The notes under the pieces were generated by a model. It worked only from the letters and a program-made list of their open reading frames with translations, did not search any database and was not told the origin of the DNA. 64,000 nt of DNA from Jaltomata sinuosa (taxonomy: Eukaryota; Streptophyta; Magnoliopsida; Solanales; Solanaceae). Within the stretch, counting starts at the first letter, position 1. The number at the start of each line of letters is the position of its first letter. The position numbers were made by a program, and so were the translations under genes. The stretch is taken from the NCBI GenBank assembly GCA_003996215.1, contig QJPP01005191.1:28104-92103 (forward strand), given 5' to 3'. This document shows positions 23,041 through 34,847 of the stretch, one piece after another.

Positions 23041-25288
23041 CACCTCAGAGAGATACACTAGGCCTAATAAACCCCTTAGTCAGAAGATTCTAGAGTTGCT
23101 CCTTAGGCTTCCTCAACTCAGATGGTGCCATCTGATATGGCGACAAAGAAATGGGGTGAGTGTCCAACTCAATATCAATACCAAAGTCAATATCATGATC
23201 AATAGGAAGACTCAGTAGATCGGTAGGAAACACATTTGGATACTCATAAACCACTGGAATGGACTCAATAGAAGATGTGGTGGCACTAGTATCATGAACG
23301 TAAGCAAGATAAGCCAAACACCCCTTCCTAATCAATCGTTGGGATCTTAGAAAAGATATATCTCCCCTCGGTGTGTGGCTACTAGTACCCTTCTATACAA
23401 TATGAGGGATACCATGCATACATAGAGTAACAGTCTTGGGAAAGCAATCTAAGACTGCATGATAAAGATATAGCCTATCCATGCCTAAGATCATATCAAA
23501 GTCGACCATATCTAATACAACAAGGTTTACCCACGGGTCATACTCCAGGATAGTCACCACACAAGCCCAATACACATGATCCACTATTAAATAATCTCCT
23601 ATTGGGGTAGAGACATGCATAGGAACACGCAATAACACAAAAAAGACTCCAGACAAGTACCATAATAAGAAGATACATATGAAAATGTAGACCTCAGATC
23701 AAATAATGCAAAAGTCGACTGATGAAAAATAGAGATCATACCTGTGATGATATCATCTGAAGCCTCAGCCTATAGCCGGCCTCAAAATGCATACATGTGG
23801 CTCCATCCATCATGACCACCTCGAGCACCTTGTAGACCACCCCTACTACCCTGCACACTTCCTCTAGTCATTGGTACTGGAGCTCTGGGGGCATGAACCT
23901 ACTAACCCGGCTAACTTTGCTAACACATCACCCAATATGTGAAATTGCCGGAAGATCCCTAGCATAGTGACCTAGCACACCACACTCAAGGCAACCCTGA
24001 CCAGCAACACTCTACTTAGAGGACCCAGATGAACCAGACTGACCATCATGGCCTATATAGCTAGAGCAAGCACCTCTTGAAGTCTGAATTATACTTTTGC
24101 TTCCCTGACAGCTCTGATCCAAATAACTTGTTGACGACCCTCTATAATTTGTAGTGCTGCCTGAAGAAGCCTGTTAGGATGGAAACACTAGGGGTGGCCC
24201 CTACCGGTGTAACCTCTGCCTCTCAACTATGAATCACTGTAACTACCTTGATGGTGGGGCCTCTTGTCACTGCCTCCATAGACCTTGTGATAAATATCCT
24301 CAAAGGTGTGGGCATGATCAATAATTAAAAGAAAAGTAGCCCATGCAGTTACCAACTACTCTGTAGCCAAACAAAGAGGTAGAATCAACTCCTTAACAAA
24401 CCAGTAAACCTTCTCGAGCTCTGTGGGCAAAATCATTGTACCATGCCTGGACAACTCATGGAAATGGACATTATACTCAGAAACAGTCGTAGAGTCTTGC
24501 TCTAACCTAGAGAACTCACCTCCTAGCCACTCCCTCATACTGCATGGCACATACTTCTCCAAGAAGGCCTCGAAGAACTGAGCCCAAGTCATAGGAGGTG
24601 ATATCACAAGTTTGGAAGCAATATAAGACCTGCACCACTATTTTTCTGGACCATCCAACTAAAATGCAGTGTAATATTCTCTGTATAACTCTACCAACCT
24701 GAGGTTATGCCACCTCTCTTAGCAACTAATCAAGAACTTGTGAGCATTCTCTCACAGAGGACCAGAAAACCTTAGAGGAACTAGTTGAATGAACCTACCA
24801 AGCATAAACTGCTCCTCAGAAGACATAACCGGCCTAGCTAGAATAGGCTGAGCAACCAACAAAATAGGTAACACCTTTAATCGGGGAGGTGCAGTAGCAG
24901 GCTATGCTACTGAACCCTATGCCGATGCCTGGGGTGAAGTCTGAGCCTCATCTCTTACCTATGAGCCACTCTGAGTACCTGGTAAAGTCTCAAGCAGTGA
25001 CATACCCTCCAAGAAACCAAGGATCCAAACCAATGTATCTTGCAAAACCAGTGCAGCCACAAAATTCACTGGATGTTGGGCTGGCCCCATGCCCTTCGGC
25101 TGATATCGAACCTCTTCTACCTCTATCTATGACTATGATTATATTACCCTAGCCTGTGGCCTAGCTGGTGCTACAGCTCGGGCCTTACCCTGACCTGAAG
25201 GTCGACCTCTGGCCCATCCCCTAACTGGGGCTCTAACTGCAGGTGCAGGGGCCTCATCCTCACCTATTGTCGATCTCGTCCAAACCAT
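23041..25288 (-). pseudogene. Element E gag, protease and RT start
   Basis: Gag begins with an ATG at 25288-25286, reading MVWTRSTIGEDEAPAPAV and then a basic, Pro/Ala-rich N-terminus that stays open for about 50 codons. The Gag core is at 24607-24356 (WAQFFEAFLEKYVPCSMREW, then GEFSRLEQDSTTVSEYNVHF). A zinc knuckle at about 23951-23996 reads C-x2-C-x4-H with the last Cys replaced by Leu. Protease is at about 23720-23393, the active-site triad region changed to DLRST, ending ILGMDRL. The pre-RT linker is at 23335-23090 (YPNVFPTDLL). Sequence is similar to element D throughout, so D and E are the same family. Multiple stops separate these pieces. Confidence 0.8.
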
Positions 25289-25483
25289 CTGAGATAGTGT
25301 TAAAAAAAATGACATTTAGAAGTTGATAGAATTAAGAATGCACAATAAAGGATCAATCAAGATGGAAATTTTCCTGAGAAATTCCCTATAGCCTCCTGCA
25401 GATAGGATACAAAAATCATCGTACCAATCCGAGAGACTCTACTAGACACTTTCTCTTGTATTGGTAAGACCTGTGAACCTAAA

Positions 25484-25495
25484 GCTCTAATACCA
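25484..25495 (-). other. Primer binding site of element E (mutated)
   Basis: The minus strand reads TGGTATTAGAGC: the initiator-Met site with one C-to-T change. Confidence 0.75.
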
Positions 25496-25498
25496 TGC

Positions 25499-27573
25499 TA
25501 TCATGATCCTAAATTGGGCCATGATAGCGCCTACTAAAAGTCCCCTGTAGGCAAGCCAAACCTAAGAGAATGATATTACAAATAAATGCTAAGTAGGTAA
25601 AGCGGAAGTAAGATACTGAATAACAAAGGGACACTAGCATAGATATATACAAAATTGTATAAAATGTACAATCGGGCCCAAAAGAGATCAAGAAAGATAA
25701 AATATATATACAAGAACCAAACCTCAGATCAGGTGTCATCGGTATAAGAGTGTCTAAGTACAGAGATATCACTATACAAGGTACTACTATCTACCAAAAC
25801 ACAAAATAATGACAGTACAAGTAGAGGGAAAGTAGTAAATCTCTAGACGCCAAAAGCTCACCATGATTTGAATTGCAGCTGGGCTCAAACGAGTAGGTGA
25901 TTAACAAGGGTGGATCGTACTAGGTGTTGCATCAGAAAAATATGCAAAAATATAGTATGAGTATCAAAACACGGGGTACTTAGTAGGCATCATAGGCTGA
26001 CTGAGCTCTGATTATAATATATAATATAAGAGGCATAAAATTAAACTAACTATTGGGATCCACCTAAGTCTAGTCATAATAGGAGTAGCTACTAGTAGGT
26101 CCAAACCAATTAAAGGTGAAGACAACAGTAATAGAAATAATAAAACACCCAAATATGCAAACAAGGGGATGCAATGCCTTATGGGATGATATGGTGCAAT
26201 ATATGGTCAATGCAGGAAAGTAAAAACCCTGAAATGCGGTTTGTGGGCCACTCGATAGGCTCCCTGAACCCTCTTGAAGGCCGTCCTTAGGCTCATCAAC
26301 ATATGTAATAAATGTAAAACCTAGATATGTTGTCATCGGGCTGCCCATGGGCTCATCAATAGATAGTAAATGAAGAAAGGTTCTGAGAATATCTATAGGA
26401 ATGAGTATAAAAGTGGTACAACCCTTTTCTTTCCAAAAGATTGATAAAACAATGAAATTCCTTCCTAAAATCCAAAAACCATAGTAAAAGCAGAACATCC
26501 TATCTTAAAAACTGAAAATCTCATATTTTTCCTTCAAACCACACCAATATCCATGTAAATGCATGTATGAGCATATGTGTGCCATCATAAGGGGATACAT
26601 GTATACATATATAGAAAATACGACAAAGGTACCCTCCAAACAAGAAAACTAACCTAGAACTCCATCCAATCCAAAGCTATGGCCTCGAGCCCACAGTTAC
26701 ACAATAAAAGGAGTAAAATACAGAAATGGGGTAACAACGCAAAAATAACCCTAAAAGACTACTTTACCACAAAATTGTCTCAGAATCTATACTAAGGATT
26801 CTAATCTAAAAAGATGAGGCTACGATACCCTAAACTAAGTATAAATAGGATAATTCTACTTTATGGTTCCATTAATGGCCAAATATGCAAAAAAAGGGAT
26901 TAAAGCCTAATTCTAATCTATAACTTATCCTAACATTCATGAAACCTATAGAATATAAATCTAACTGTGCTAAGTCTAAAAGGGGTAAACCATAACCTAC
27001 CTTAGGGCAAAACAGTAATCACGAACCATCACTCGGGAGCCTTTCCCTCTATGAGTGCCTCGGAATGCTACCACACTATCATAAACATATTCTAGGCATC
27101 AAGATGAGAACAACGATACCCATATACAAGTTAGAAATTGGATCAGAAATTGACCCTCGAGGCCTGTTTACAAATTTAGAAACAAAATTTACAATTATGC
27201 TCCTAATAGGGGTCCTAAATCTATACCCAAAGTTTGGGCAGAAACGAGATACAATTCGGGGCCCAAAACAGCCTCAAAAGTTCACTTTGATCAAGGAATA
27301 AATTGGAGAACTAAACATGGAATTCTATGGAATTTAAGACATAAAATGCATAAAACTAATGGAAAAAGAGTGGGGTAATGCAAAGAACTTATCCAGAAGG
27401 AGTTATGATCAACAATTCTCAAGAAATGGATTTTCTAAGCTCAATAATGGAGGAAATTTGTGAAATACTAAGCTAAAAATGAAGAGAGGATTATTTATAT
27501 TGCCAGGGGTCCTTCATCGCGAACGTGAAGACCCCTGTGGCAATCAGAAGACCACACAGAGAAGGCCCACAAC
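25499..27573 (-). mobile_element. 5' LTR of element E, U3 end missing
   Basis: It aligns by eye with LTR D from its 3' end (25499) through the hairpin block (25915-26000), the TATA box (27492-27499) and the first CGCGA words at 27510-27570. It then breaks off at about 27573 into unrelated sequence. About 0.7 kb of U3 is missing compared with LTR D. Confidence 0.7.
27492..27499 (-). promoter_or_regulatory. LTR E TATA box (TATAAATA)
   Basis: The context is the same as the LTR D box: GGCAATATAAATAATCC on the minus strand. Confidence 0.6.
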
Positions 27574-27788
27574 AAGATCTCTAGAGGTCTAATAATCGTG
27601 AATCTCTATCGCATAATTTTGATAACTTAATTCTTTAGACTTATCTCTATAACATTATCTAGAAGATGAAAGAATGGTAACTAGTCCTAAATGCCTTGTA
27701 ATTGTGGTGTATAACACGCCCATAAGCAAGACTCTACTAGACACAACTTACAAGTTCCTAAGATATGACTTTGCTCTAATACCAAGTT
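27574..27788 (-). mobile_element. Remnant of element H leader with primer site
   Basis: Only about 215 bp of internal sequence remains. A Met-type primer site at 27773-27784 reads TGGTATTAGAGC on the minus strand, directly inside LTR H. No coding sequence is recognised. It is joined at 27573 to the broken end of LTR E. Confidence 0.55.
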
Positions 27789-28985
27789 TATCATGCCCCA
27801 AACCTCATTCTCAACTAGACCCAAGGAAACAAATCCCTTCCCCCAAGGGTCACACATACTAAACCTTAGATTCTATGCAAGGTAATCGTGCCAAATGCAT
27901 ATAGCTCAAAAGGCAATCACACATAGCCTGCAGGCAAATAATAAAGCCACAACCTACTCGAGTGTACATTTTCTAATACATAACTAGACACAAAATCCGC
28001 ATCTAGCAAATATAAGTTCTTGACAAAGAATTACTACTATAACACAAGATAAAATAACCCCAATTTGTGATATCTACAGGTAGTTCTCCGATAGCATGCC
28101 ATAAGAGGAATACAACAACATACTTATCTGAAGGCTCTAAGGGAAAGAATTACCCTTTACATATCTTAATGCTTTCTTCCCGAAGCTATCACAAACTCCA
28201 TCTACCTGCTTCTCTTGGCAAAACTTATGATTTGTCATAATTCATAATTCACATGATATGAGAATTGAGAAAATAATGAACAAATCATGGAATGTAGACA
28301 AAAAATATGACATCTTGAAACATATATATGTATACGTACATATAAAGAGCAAGAGAAAATGCTGCTATATATTGTTTTTCAAGAGCGCATCTTGAAATCT
28401 CCCTTCTTCAAGATAAAGAAACAAATGTATGTAGACATAAATATAGCTAGATATGAGGCGGTTCAAATATCAATATGTTACTTAATTAATTAAATAATTC
28501 TTAAAGTAATAAAGTTACTTTATTGTAAAGGATATCCAATTAAGATATGTAATAAATGACAACACCTTGCATAAATTTACAACCAAGTTATTTACCTCCA
28601 TGTGGGGTTGTGGGGTCAATATCATACATCACTTAATATCTTTACCTATTTACCTGGGTATTGCATATGTTCATGGTAAAATATATATAACCTTTTGAAT
28701 ATATCTTAATCAATAGATTTTTTTTAAAATAAAGCCTACCTCATATAATTATAATTTTTCAACATAACTAGACTTACCATCTTTGTTAAAACATTAACAA
28801 ATTGTAAAACTATTATAAAATAAAAATATTTACAAATATATCGTAACTCATTTTTTTTTTATCAAATTCTAAATATAAACAAGTATTTTTGAACATGCAC
28901 GTTGTTATAAATAAAACTCTCAAATATAGGCTAATAAGACTTTAATACAGGTTGAAGGACAATTTTAAACACTCGAGGTCTTACA
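27789..28985 (-). mobile_element. 5' LTR of element H
   Basis: A minus-strand LTR of 1,197 bp starting TGTAAGACCTCGAG (28985) and ending GGGGCATGATA (27790-27789), followed by the primer site. It is AT-rich in the middle (28440-28920). It lacks the hairpin block and CGCGA words of the longer LTRs, so it is another family. No partner LTR is seen. Confidence 0.55.
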
Positions 28986-28989
28986 CTAA

Positions 28990-29007
28990 TCCCCGGCAAT
29001 AGTGCCA
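28990..29007 (-). other. Asp-type primer binding site on the minus strand
   Basis: The minus strand reads TGGCACTATTGCCGGGGA. This matches the TGGCGCCGTTGCCGGGGA site typical of Athila-like elements except for three bases. It belongs to an Athila-like element whose internal part was displaced by LTR H. Confidence 0.55.
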
Positions 29008-29190
29008 AAATTGACAACGCCAAAATCCACCCTCTCAATCAAGAGATGGTGTATGCGGTCATGACAAAATCTTAGGAATTCCTTCACATAAGAGGTTAAA
29101 GACATTAAATCCATCTAATAAGGACAAGATTGAGGCAATAATTCATGCATAAGAGCTCAATAAGTTGGTAGATTACAAACTTATCAAACT
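29008..29190 (-). mobile_element. Scrap of an Athila-like LTR, internally deleted
   Basis: 29134-29187 repeats the outer end of the solo LTR (22981-23034): GCAATAATTCATG, then TTAATAAG/TCAATAAG, then TTGGTAGAT. The inner end abuts the primer site at 29007. Only about 180 bp remain of an LTR expected to be about 1.4 kb. Bases 29191-29251 show nothing recognisable. Confidence 0.5.
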
Positions 29191-29251
29191 CAGCTATTGA
29201 TTTTGCAGATTGAAGTCATTTCTCTTGTAACTCAAGATGACTCTGGACATC

Positions 29252-30667
29252 TGATAAGTGGTGAATTTACCACTTATTTATGTCTCTTTTCTTATATGTT
29301 TGTGTCTTTCATTTATAATATGAGACTATTTATTGTGTGAATTTGCTATTATTCAGGTGGATTGACATATAATGGACTTCAGGATAAAAGGAACTAAAAG
29401 TGAGCTAAAGAAAGGAACAAACCTCAAATACCACAAATGCAGCCAAATGACCACAAAAAAGGAAGTCAACTACCACAAATGCAGCCAAGGACTGCAAAAG
29501 CTGAAGTCAGCGCCCAATCAAAGTCCATAAATGCAACCAAGGATCGCAAAAATGAAAGTCAGCGACCTAACCAAAGTACGCAAATACGACTCTATTCTAC
29601 AAAATGGATCTTCGATCATCAGTGAAAGTACCACAAATGCGGTGCTTTTTCTATAAATATGGAAAATGGGATTTTGTTATGACCAGATCAGTCTTTTAAC
29701 ATTTTAGAAACCCCAATCCACATAAAAGAACCCCCAACCATTTTAGAAAATATTCTTATTTATCTTTGGGCAAAGAGAGACCTACTTTTGGCTAGCTTGG
29801 AGAGCAAGTTCATCATCCAACACCATTAAAGTGAAGATTGGAATCTTTTATTGCAAAATCTTTAGTTCCTTTCTTCAACTCTTGCTTTGTATTGCTAAAA
29901 CTATAGGTGTATTGATTGATTTGAGATTTAGATTTTCTGTTAGACATAAACATTATTTGGGTTTGAATTATTATCTTGGGGTTTTATAATTTATTAAATA
30001 TTTTCTAGTTTATGAATTGGGTCTTTGATTATCTAATTAATCTTGTACTTGAATTAATTCTAAAGAGAGTGATCAACCCTTGGACTTGTCTCTTTCACTT
30101 TGATTTGGCTTGAAAGAGTGAATCAAAGTTGGGGAAAGATTAATTAGCACTAACTTGAAGCTTTAAGCCTCATTTTAGGAATTGAGCTAGAAATATTTGA
30201 TTTTAGTGTTGCCAAAATTGGAATAGCTTTGTTGACACTTAGCTAGATTCGAGAGAACTAGTTGAGAAATATTTGCCAAATATCAAGAGATATTGGTGGA
30301 TAATTAAGATTCCAAGGCATATTTTAATTGGCCAATGACTAAACTAGTAAGTAGTTGATTAATTTATAATAAATCATATGGATTTGAAGTAATTTCCATT
30401 CCCAAATCTCTCTTGCTATTATTGCGTTGCAAAGGTTGGTGAACCTCGCACTTGCAATTGCGTTTGTGTTTTCATACAACAAAACCACCAATCATTTTGA
30501 ATTCTTTTTGGTCCTTGAACTTTAATAAGTTGCTTTAATTTTTTATTATCTCAATCGTGTTTATATTGTTCTCCATGGATTTGATCCTGACATTCCATTG
30601 GGTTACTTATTATTTTTCTTGGCGATCATTATCACCTCCTTAGGGAGAGTGCTTTTGAACTTCATCA
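29252..30667 (+). mobile_element. 5' LTR of Athila-like element B
   Basis: This LTR of 1,416 bp starts TGATAAGTGGTGAATTTACC and ends GCTTTTGAACTTCATCA. The first 440 bp recur at 34848-35287 and more recurs at 47344-47473, establishing both LTRs. U3 has four or more copies of a CCACAAATGCGGCC-like word between 29430 and 29645. A reading frame at 29437-29625 is just translation of those repeats. Confidence 0.8.
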
Positions 30668-30671
30668 AAAA

Positions 30672-30689
30672 TTGCGACGTTGCCAGGGA
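30672..30689 (+). other. Primer binding site of element B (tRNA-Asp type)
   Basis: TTGCGACGTTGCCAGGGA lies four bases inside the LTR. It matches the Athila-type Asp site except for three bases. Confidence 0.7.
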
Positions 30690-31248
30690 ATAATTTAGCG
30701 TATTAAGTTAGTTTAGAATTTGAGTTTACTTACTTTAGTTTAAATTTGTGAATATTTGTTTTCATTTTAGTTAGGTTTAATATTTGTTGTTAGTAATTCT
30801 ATGGCATTTTTTAATATTTAAAAGGCTTATGGGACTGGTAGTCACAACCCTTATTTTTATAACCCATGTCCATATTATAGAGGACCCCACTTTTGGTGAG
30901 ATTGTCAAATTGGCCCTAAAAGAAGGAGGTATTTACCTTCTGATCCTATGATGGGTATAATGGCTATCTATGTGGTGGTCAAGATGGTAATTGAATTATT
31001 GTCCTAATCTTCATACCCTTTCCCCTGTTTATGCTAACAATGGCACTAGTGGTGCTTGTAATCTTGATAGGAATAATAACTTTACACGTGATAAAATTGT
31101 GAGACAAGAAGGGTTGTTGAATCAATCCCACCAACTTAAAGCCTATGGGGAAAAATGTGAAAGAATTCTACCAATGTTCAAGAAATTTCTCAAAAGGCAT
31201 GCTAAGAGAAGTTAAAAAGAGGAGTTACTTGAAATTTCTACCCAAAAA

Positions 31249-31527
31249 TTGTATACCAAATTGAATGTTCACATTGAAACATGCATGGTCGTGGATTGTA
31301 GTTTTGAGTTATTTTTCATTGAAGAAGAGGACACATTGGATTCTCATGAATTAGAGGTGTTGTGGCAGCCAACCATCCCACACATAAACCAAGATGCCAA
31401 GATCAAAAGAATGATACTAGAGTTGCAAAGAAAAGTTCAACATTTCATTTTAAAAGACTCTAGTTCATTCGAAAGTGAGAATGTCATAAATGAGGCAATT
31501 TTGAGGGTGGAGGCACTCAAATCTTAA
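31249..31527 (+). CDS. Open frame in element B, unrecognised product
   Basis: A 92-codon frame reading MYTKLNVHIETCMVV and ending NEAILRVEALKS. It has an acidic middle (FIEEEDTLDSHE) and a predicted helical, charged C-terminal half (about residues 55-90) with a KIKRMILELQRKVQHF segment. It follows a second frame at 30991-31215, whose C-terminus is lysine-rich, with about 30 bases between them. Position after the primer site suggests a gag-region remnant, but I do not recognise a Gag motif. It may be a fragment of a longer ancestral frame rather than a working gene. Confidence 0.25.
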   Translation: MYTKLNVHIETCMVVDCSFELFFIEEEDTLDSHELEVLWQPTIPHINQDAKIKRMILELQRKVQHFILKDSSSFESENVINEAILRVEALKS

Positions 31528-33079
31528 TATAACCATTTTTTAACATTGGGCATGGTTGAATGAATAAAAATCAAAATAACCGAGCCTATGGAGAATTTTA
31601 GTAAGATGAAGGATCGAGGTGTGTTTATTTTGAAGTTTGTCCTTCATAGAAGACAAAATGACATTCCTCACTTGAAGGCAAAATAGTACAAAATGCGACA
31701 CCAAGAAATAGTCTTCTTATGTTCTTTCCTTCACCTTATAGGTGTCACCAGAATTTCGATTCAAAATTGGGGCAGAGATTAAAATCTTCCAAGTGGAGAG
31801 ATAAATAAAGCTACTTGCATCACGCCACAATATTAGATTGAGCTCTTGATGGGAGACAACCCATCATTTGAAAAATTTTCCTTTAATGTTTTACTTCACT
31901 TTTTGGTACATTTTGATATTTTTTTAGGTTTACAAAAGGAAGAAAGATGAATCCAACTTTTGGAGGCTAATTAGAGGATGAGCGAAGCACTTGCATTTCA
32001 CACCTAGGGATTTGTTGTGCGTAAGTGCCATCGCCTGACCACACCAGTGAGCTGCTTTAGAGTTGAAAATTTTTGAGCTTTGATCAGCTTCAGATCTCAC
32101 AGTTGCAGTAACTTACTGAATGAGAAGTATTTTCTGCTTTTGCAAATCTTGACCGTATTTGAGGAGACTGCATTTGCGGAAAACTACTGAAAAAGCAAAA
32201 CCACATGTATTAATGTAGTGACAAATTCTCAATTTAAAGTAGAAGGGTCAGGTTGGTTTCTTTTTCACAAAAGAGTCAATTCTTTATATCTTTCATTCAT
32301 AGCAAGTTCAACACCAAGATTCTCTCATCCTTACAAGAACCTAGGTATGAAAAGATAACCTCTTTCCCTCTTCAAGGATTGTAAGACCCATCTTTCTCTT
32401 TCCTCTTAATTCCAACTTTTAGGGCTCAAATAGAATAACTAGATGAGTGTAAATCTGTGAAATCCTTGTTGTTTGCTGGGTAAGGTTGGTTTTGAGAGTG
32501 AGCGTTATATTAATCCTGAATGTAGAGAAGTATGAGTACCCATAACATGCTTTATTTGGTTGAAAATGTTTAGCTCAAAAGTTGTTCAATGAATTGCCCG
32601 AATGAAATTCTTGGTTAAATTCGCGGATTTTCTTGATTAGATAATGTTTGCATAGAGTATTTCATGATCTAGCATGTAAAAGTGAGTTGGTACTTTATTT
32701 TGGTTGTGGGTGAAACTATTTTTAAGCAAAGGTCGAATGGGGCATCTTGAGGAAGATGACCCTATTTTTGCAGAGACGCATCGATTTTGCTAACCTTGCA
32801 ATTGTGATGTTTTCTCGCTTTTGGGAAACTGTCTACCCCAAAAAGGTCCACTTTTGCAGAAGTTTATTGCATTTGAGACTAACACATTTGCGGACCTTGA
32901 TTGCAAAAGCGACACCTGAGACTAGAAAATTTGCAAGCCCAAAGTAGTAACTTTGCACAGAGTACCCCGAATGATGTTTAACTCATCTCTTTAGCTTCAA
33001 GTGGACACAATGCATTGTAATAAATAATATTATCAAATATTAATGCTTGTGTGGAATTTTTAGGTAACAAAAAGACAAA

Positions 33080-33313
33080 ATGGCTAACAACCTCAATGAT
33101 ATACCACTAGAAGATAATTAGCTCGACAATGAGGAGTTCGATCAGGCTCGATTCCTATCTCTTGATTGTTATAGACACTATTACTCTGATTTGGTTAAGA
33201 ATAATTTACTTCCTGAAAGAGGAATTAACCTTGAAAAGGTATCCACTATTCTTCTGGACTTCTACCATCAATTAGAGACCACAGGGGTATTTATGTTGGT
33301 GTATTCTAAGTAG
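33080..33313 (+). pseudogene. Fragment of the 'putative plant transposon protein' (Transposase_32-like) ORF of element B
   Basis: The frame starts ATG at 33080 and is closed by TAG at 33311-33313, with one in-frame TAG at 33119-33121 (codon 14). After that stop it reads FDQARFLSLDCYRHYYSDLV and then LLPERGINLEKV. The RF-x-S-x3-x-R-Y and L-x-ERG pattern is what I know from the plant transposon protein encoded downstream of pol in Athila and related elements. About 77 codons remain of a protein usually several hundred residues long. The function of the family is not established. Confidence 0.45.
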
Positions 33314-34029
33314 CCATATCAATTTATATAGATTATTTGGCGCAATGATAGATTGAGTGACTTCATTCTTAAGGGAAAATCGTCATTGTTTGAGATAATT
33401 TTGATAGTTATTTTTTTAGTACTAATAGATTTAGTCTTGCATGTGAATTGAGTTGAATTGAGCATACCCCTCCAAAAATTCTTTTGAGTAGTTGAATAGC
33501 AAAGAATAATGTTTGTTACAACTCCTCTAATATTTTTGTGACTCTTAACTTATTAGTGGTGATAATTGTAAGTGTGGAATATGACTCTATTTGTTCTTGT
33601 TTAGGAAGTGAAATTGACCTATGTTGACTAGTTTTCATGCCATGTTTGGTGAGTTTTGTTGAATAATTCTTGTGCTTGCTTGTCTCATCTAGAACTTGCC
33701 GATTAGTCATTCAAATGCTAGTATTAATTGTGTTTGGTTGGAGAAATAATCTTAGGCCTTCTTTGGTATTGTTTAAGCCTAGTTAGCCTTAAAAGCCTAC
33801 CATTGCACTAATTGTATCACTAGTTGCCCCTTTTGAGCCTAATACCTTTTTCCTTGTTAACCTCATTACAAGCCTTGGTCCGCTTTATATATAGATCCCT
33901 CATTTGAACCCGTCCCTCCTTGAACTCTATATGTGTAAATTGAGGCTAAAAGCCTAAGTTGGGGGTGATGAAGAAACCCTTTGGAGGAGTGCTAAGTAAG
34001 TTTATCATGGCTTGTTGGTCAAATACCAA

Positions 34030-34125
34030 AAGAATTGTCAAAAGAAAGTAAGAATTTGAAAAGAAAGCAAAAATGAAAAGAAAAAGTGAAAAGAAAGAAA
34101 AAGGAAAGAAATATTCCATGGTGAA
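34030..34125 (+). repeat. Purine-rich low-complexity tract
   Basis: An almost uninterrupted A/G run of AAGAAAG, GAAAAG and AAAAAGG words. Similar tracts occur near the 3' end of Athila-like elements; a translation here would be poly-Lys/Glu. Confidence 0.6.
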
Positions 34126-34815
34126 TAGAATGATTAAAAGTGGGGGATGTAGTAAATTTTTTGAATAAAGTGCTTTGTGTTTCCTGAAAATGGAAAAGAA
34201 TATAACTTTGGTTGCAAATTGAAAAAGTTGTGTAGTGTTCAAGGAGGATGTAGTCACTTTAATCCAAATGATTATCTTACCCTTCCTCGATTCTGCATTA
34301 CACGCTTAGTAAAGTCCTTTGAGATCTCCAACCAATTGCTTTTGAGTTAGTGGAAAATGAAAATAAGGGCAAGCTTATGGTTTGATACCTGTTAGTACTT
34401 GAAAGTCTTTGAGAGAGTGAGTGTTTGTGTATTTGTCCCTTGTGTTATCATTGTGAATAAAGTGATTTTAGGACTTTCTTTCGTTTAAGGGCATGTGAAT
34501 TAGGATAGTTAGTGATTTTGATAAACTACTAAAATGAGTCAAATGAGCGTGCTTGGTTAAGTAGTGGTTTTGAGTCACTTCTTGAGGATTGGTTGTTGTC
34601 ACTTGGTCATCCTTGCAAATCTATTGCAACTATTGAAAATGTGTATGAAATTGAGGGGATTGTTTTATTAAGAATTCGCTTGTGATTGACTAATTATTAG
34701 TACCTACCAAATCATATTCCTTGTGTTTCGGTTCAAAGTGTCATATGAAAATGATTGAATGGTCATTGTGATTGAAATAGGCATAGTGTCATTAGAGTTT
34801 GATTGTAATTTGCTT

Positions 34816-34847
34816 GAGGACAAGTAAAAGCTTAAGTTGGTGGTGTT
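34816..34847 (+). other. 3' polypurine-tract region of element B (degenerate)
   Basis: GAGGACAAGTAAAAGCTTAAG followed by TTGGTGGTGT directly precedes the 3' LTR at 34848. The layout matches Athila 3' ends, but pyrimidines now interrupt the tract. Confidence 0.6.

Larger units (their letters stand above)
30690..34847 (+). mobile_element. Internal region of Athila-like element B, without recognisable pol
   Basis: Only about 4.2 kb separates the LTRs, where an autonomous Athila has roughly 8-9 kb. I see no RT, RNase H or integrase motif in any frame. Landmarks: a possible gag-region remnant at 30800-31530; GGGAGACAACCCA at about 31851-31863, close to the block that follows pol in Athila-like elements; at 32100-32250 and 32750-32950, CATTTGCGGA-type words like those in the LTR; a Transposase_32-like fragment at 33080-33313; a long purine stretch at 34030-34125; and a PPT-like end at 34816-34847. 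This suggests a deletion derivative or non-autonomous copy. Confidence 0.6.

Noticed and set aside
28440..28920. Possible matrix attachment or origin region because of AT-richness
   Set aside because: It lies inside LTR H and base composition alone is not evidence.
34030..34125. Lysine-rich open sequence suggesting a nuclear protein
   Set aside because: A low-complexity purine tract typical of the 3' region of Athila-like elements.
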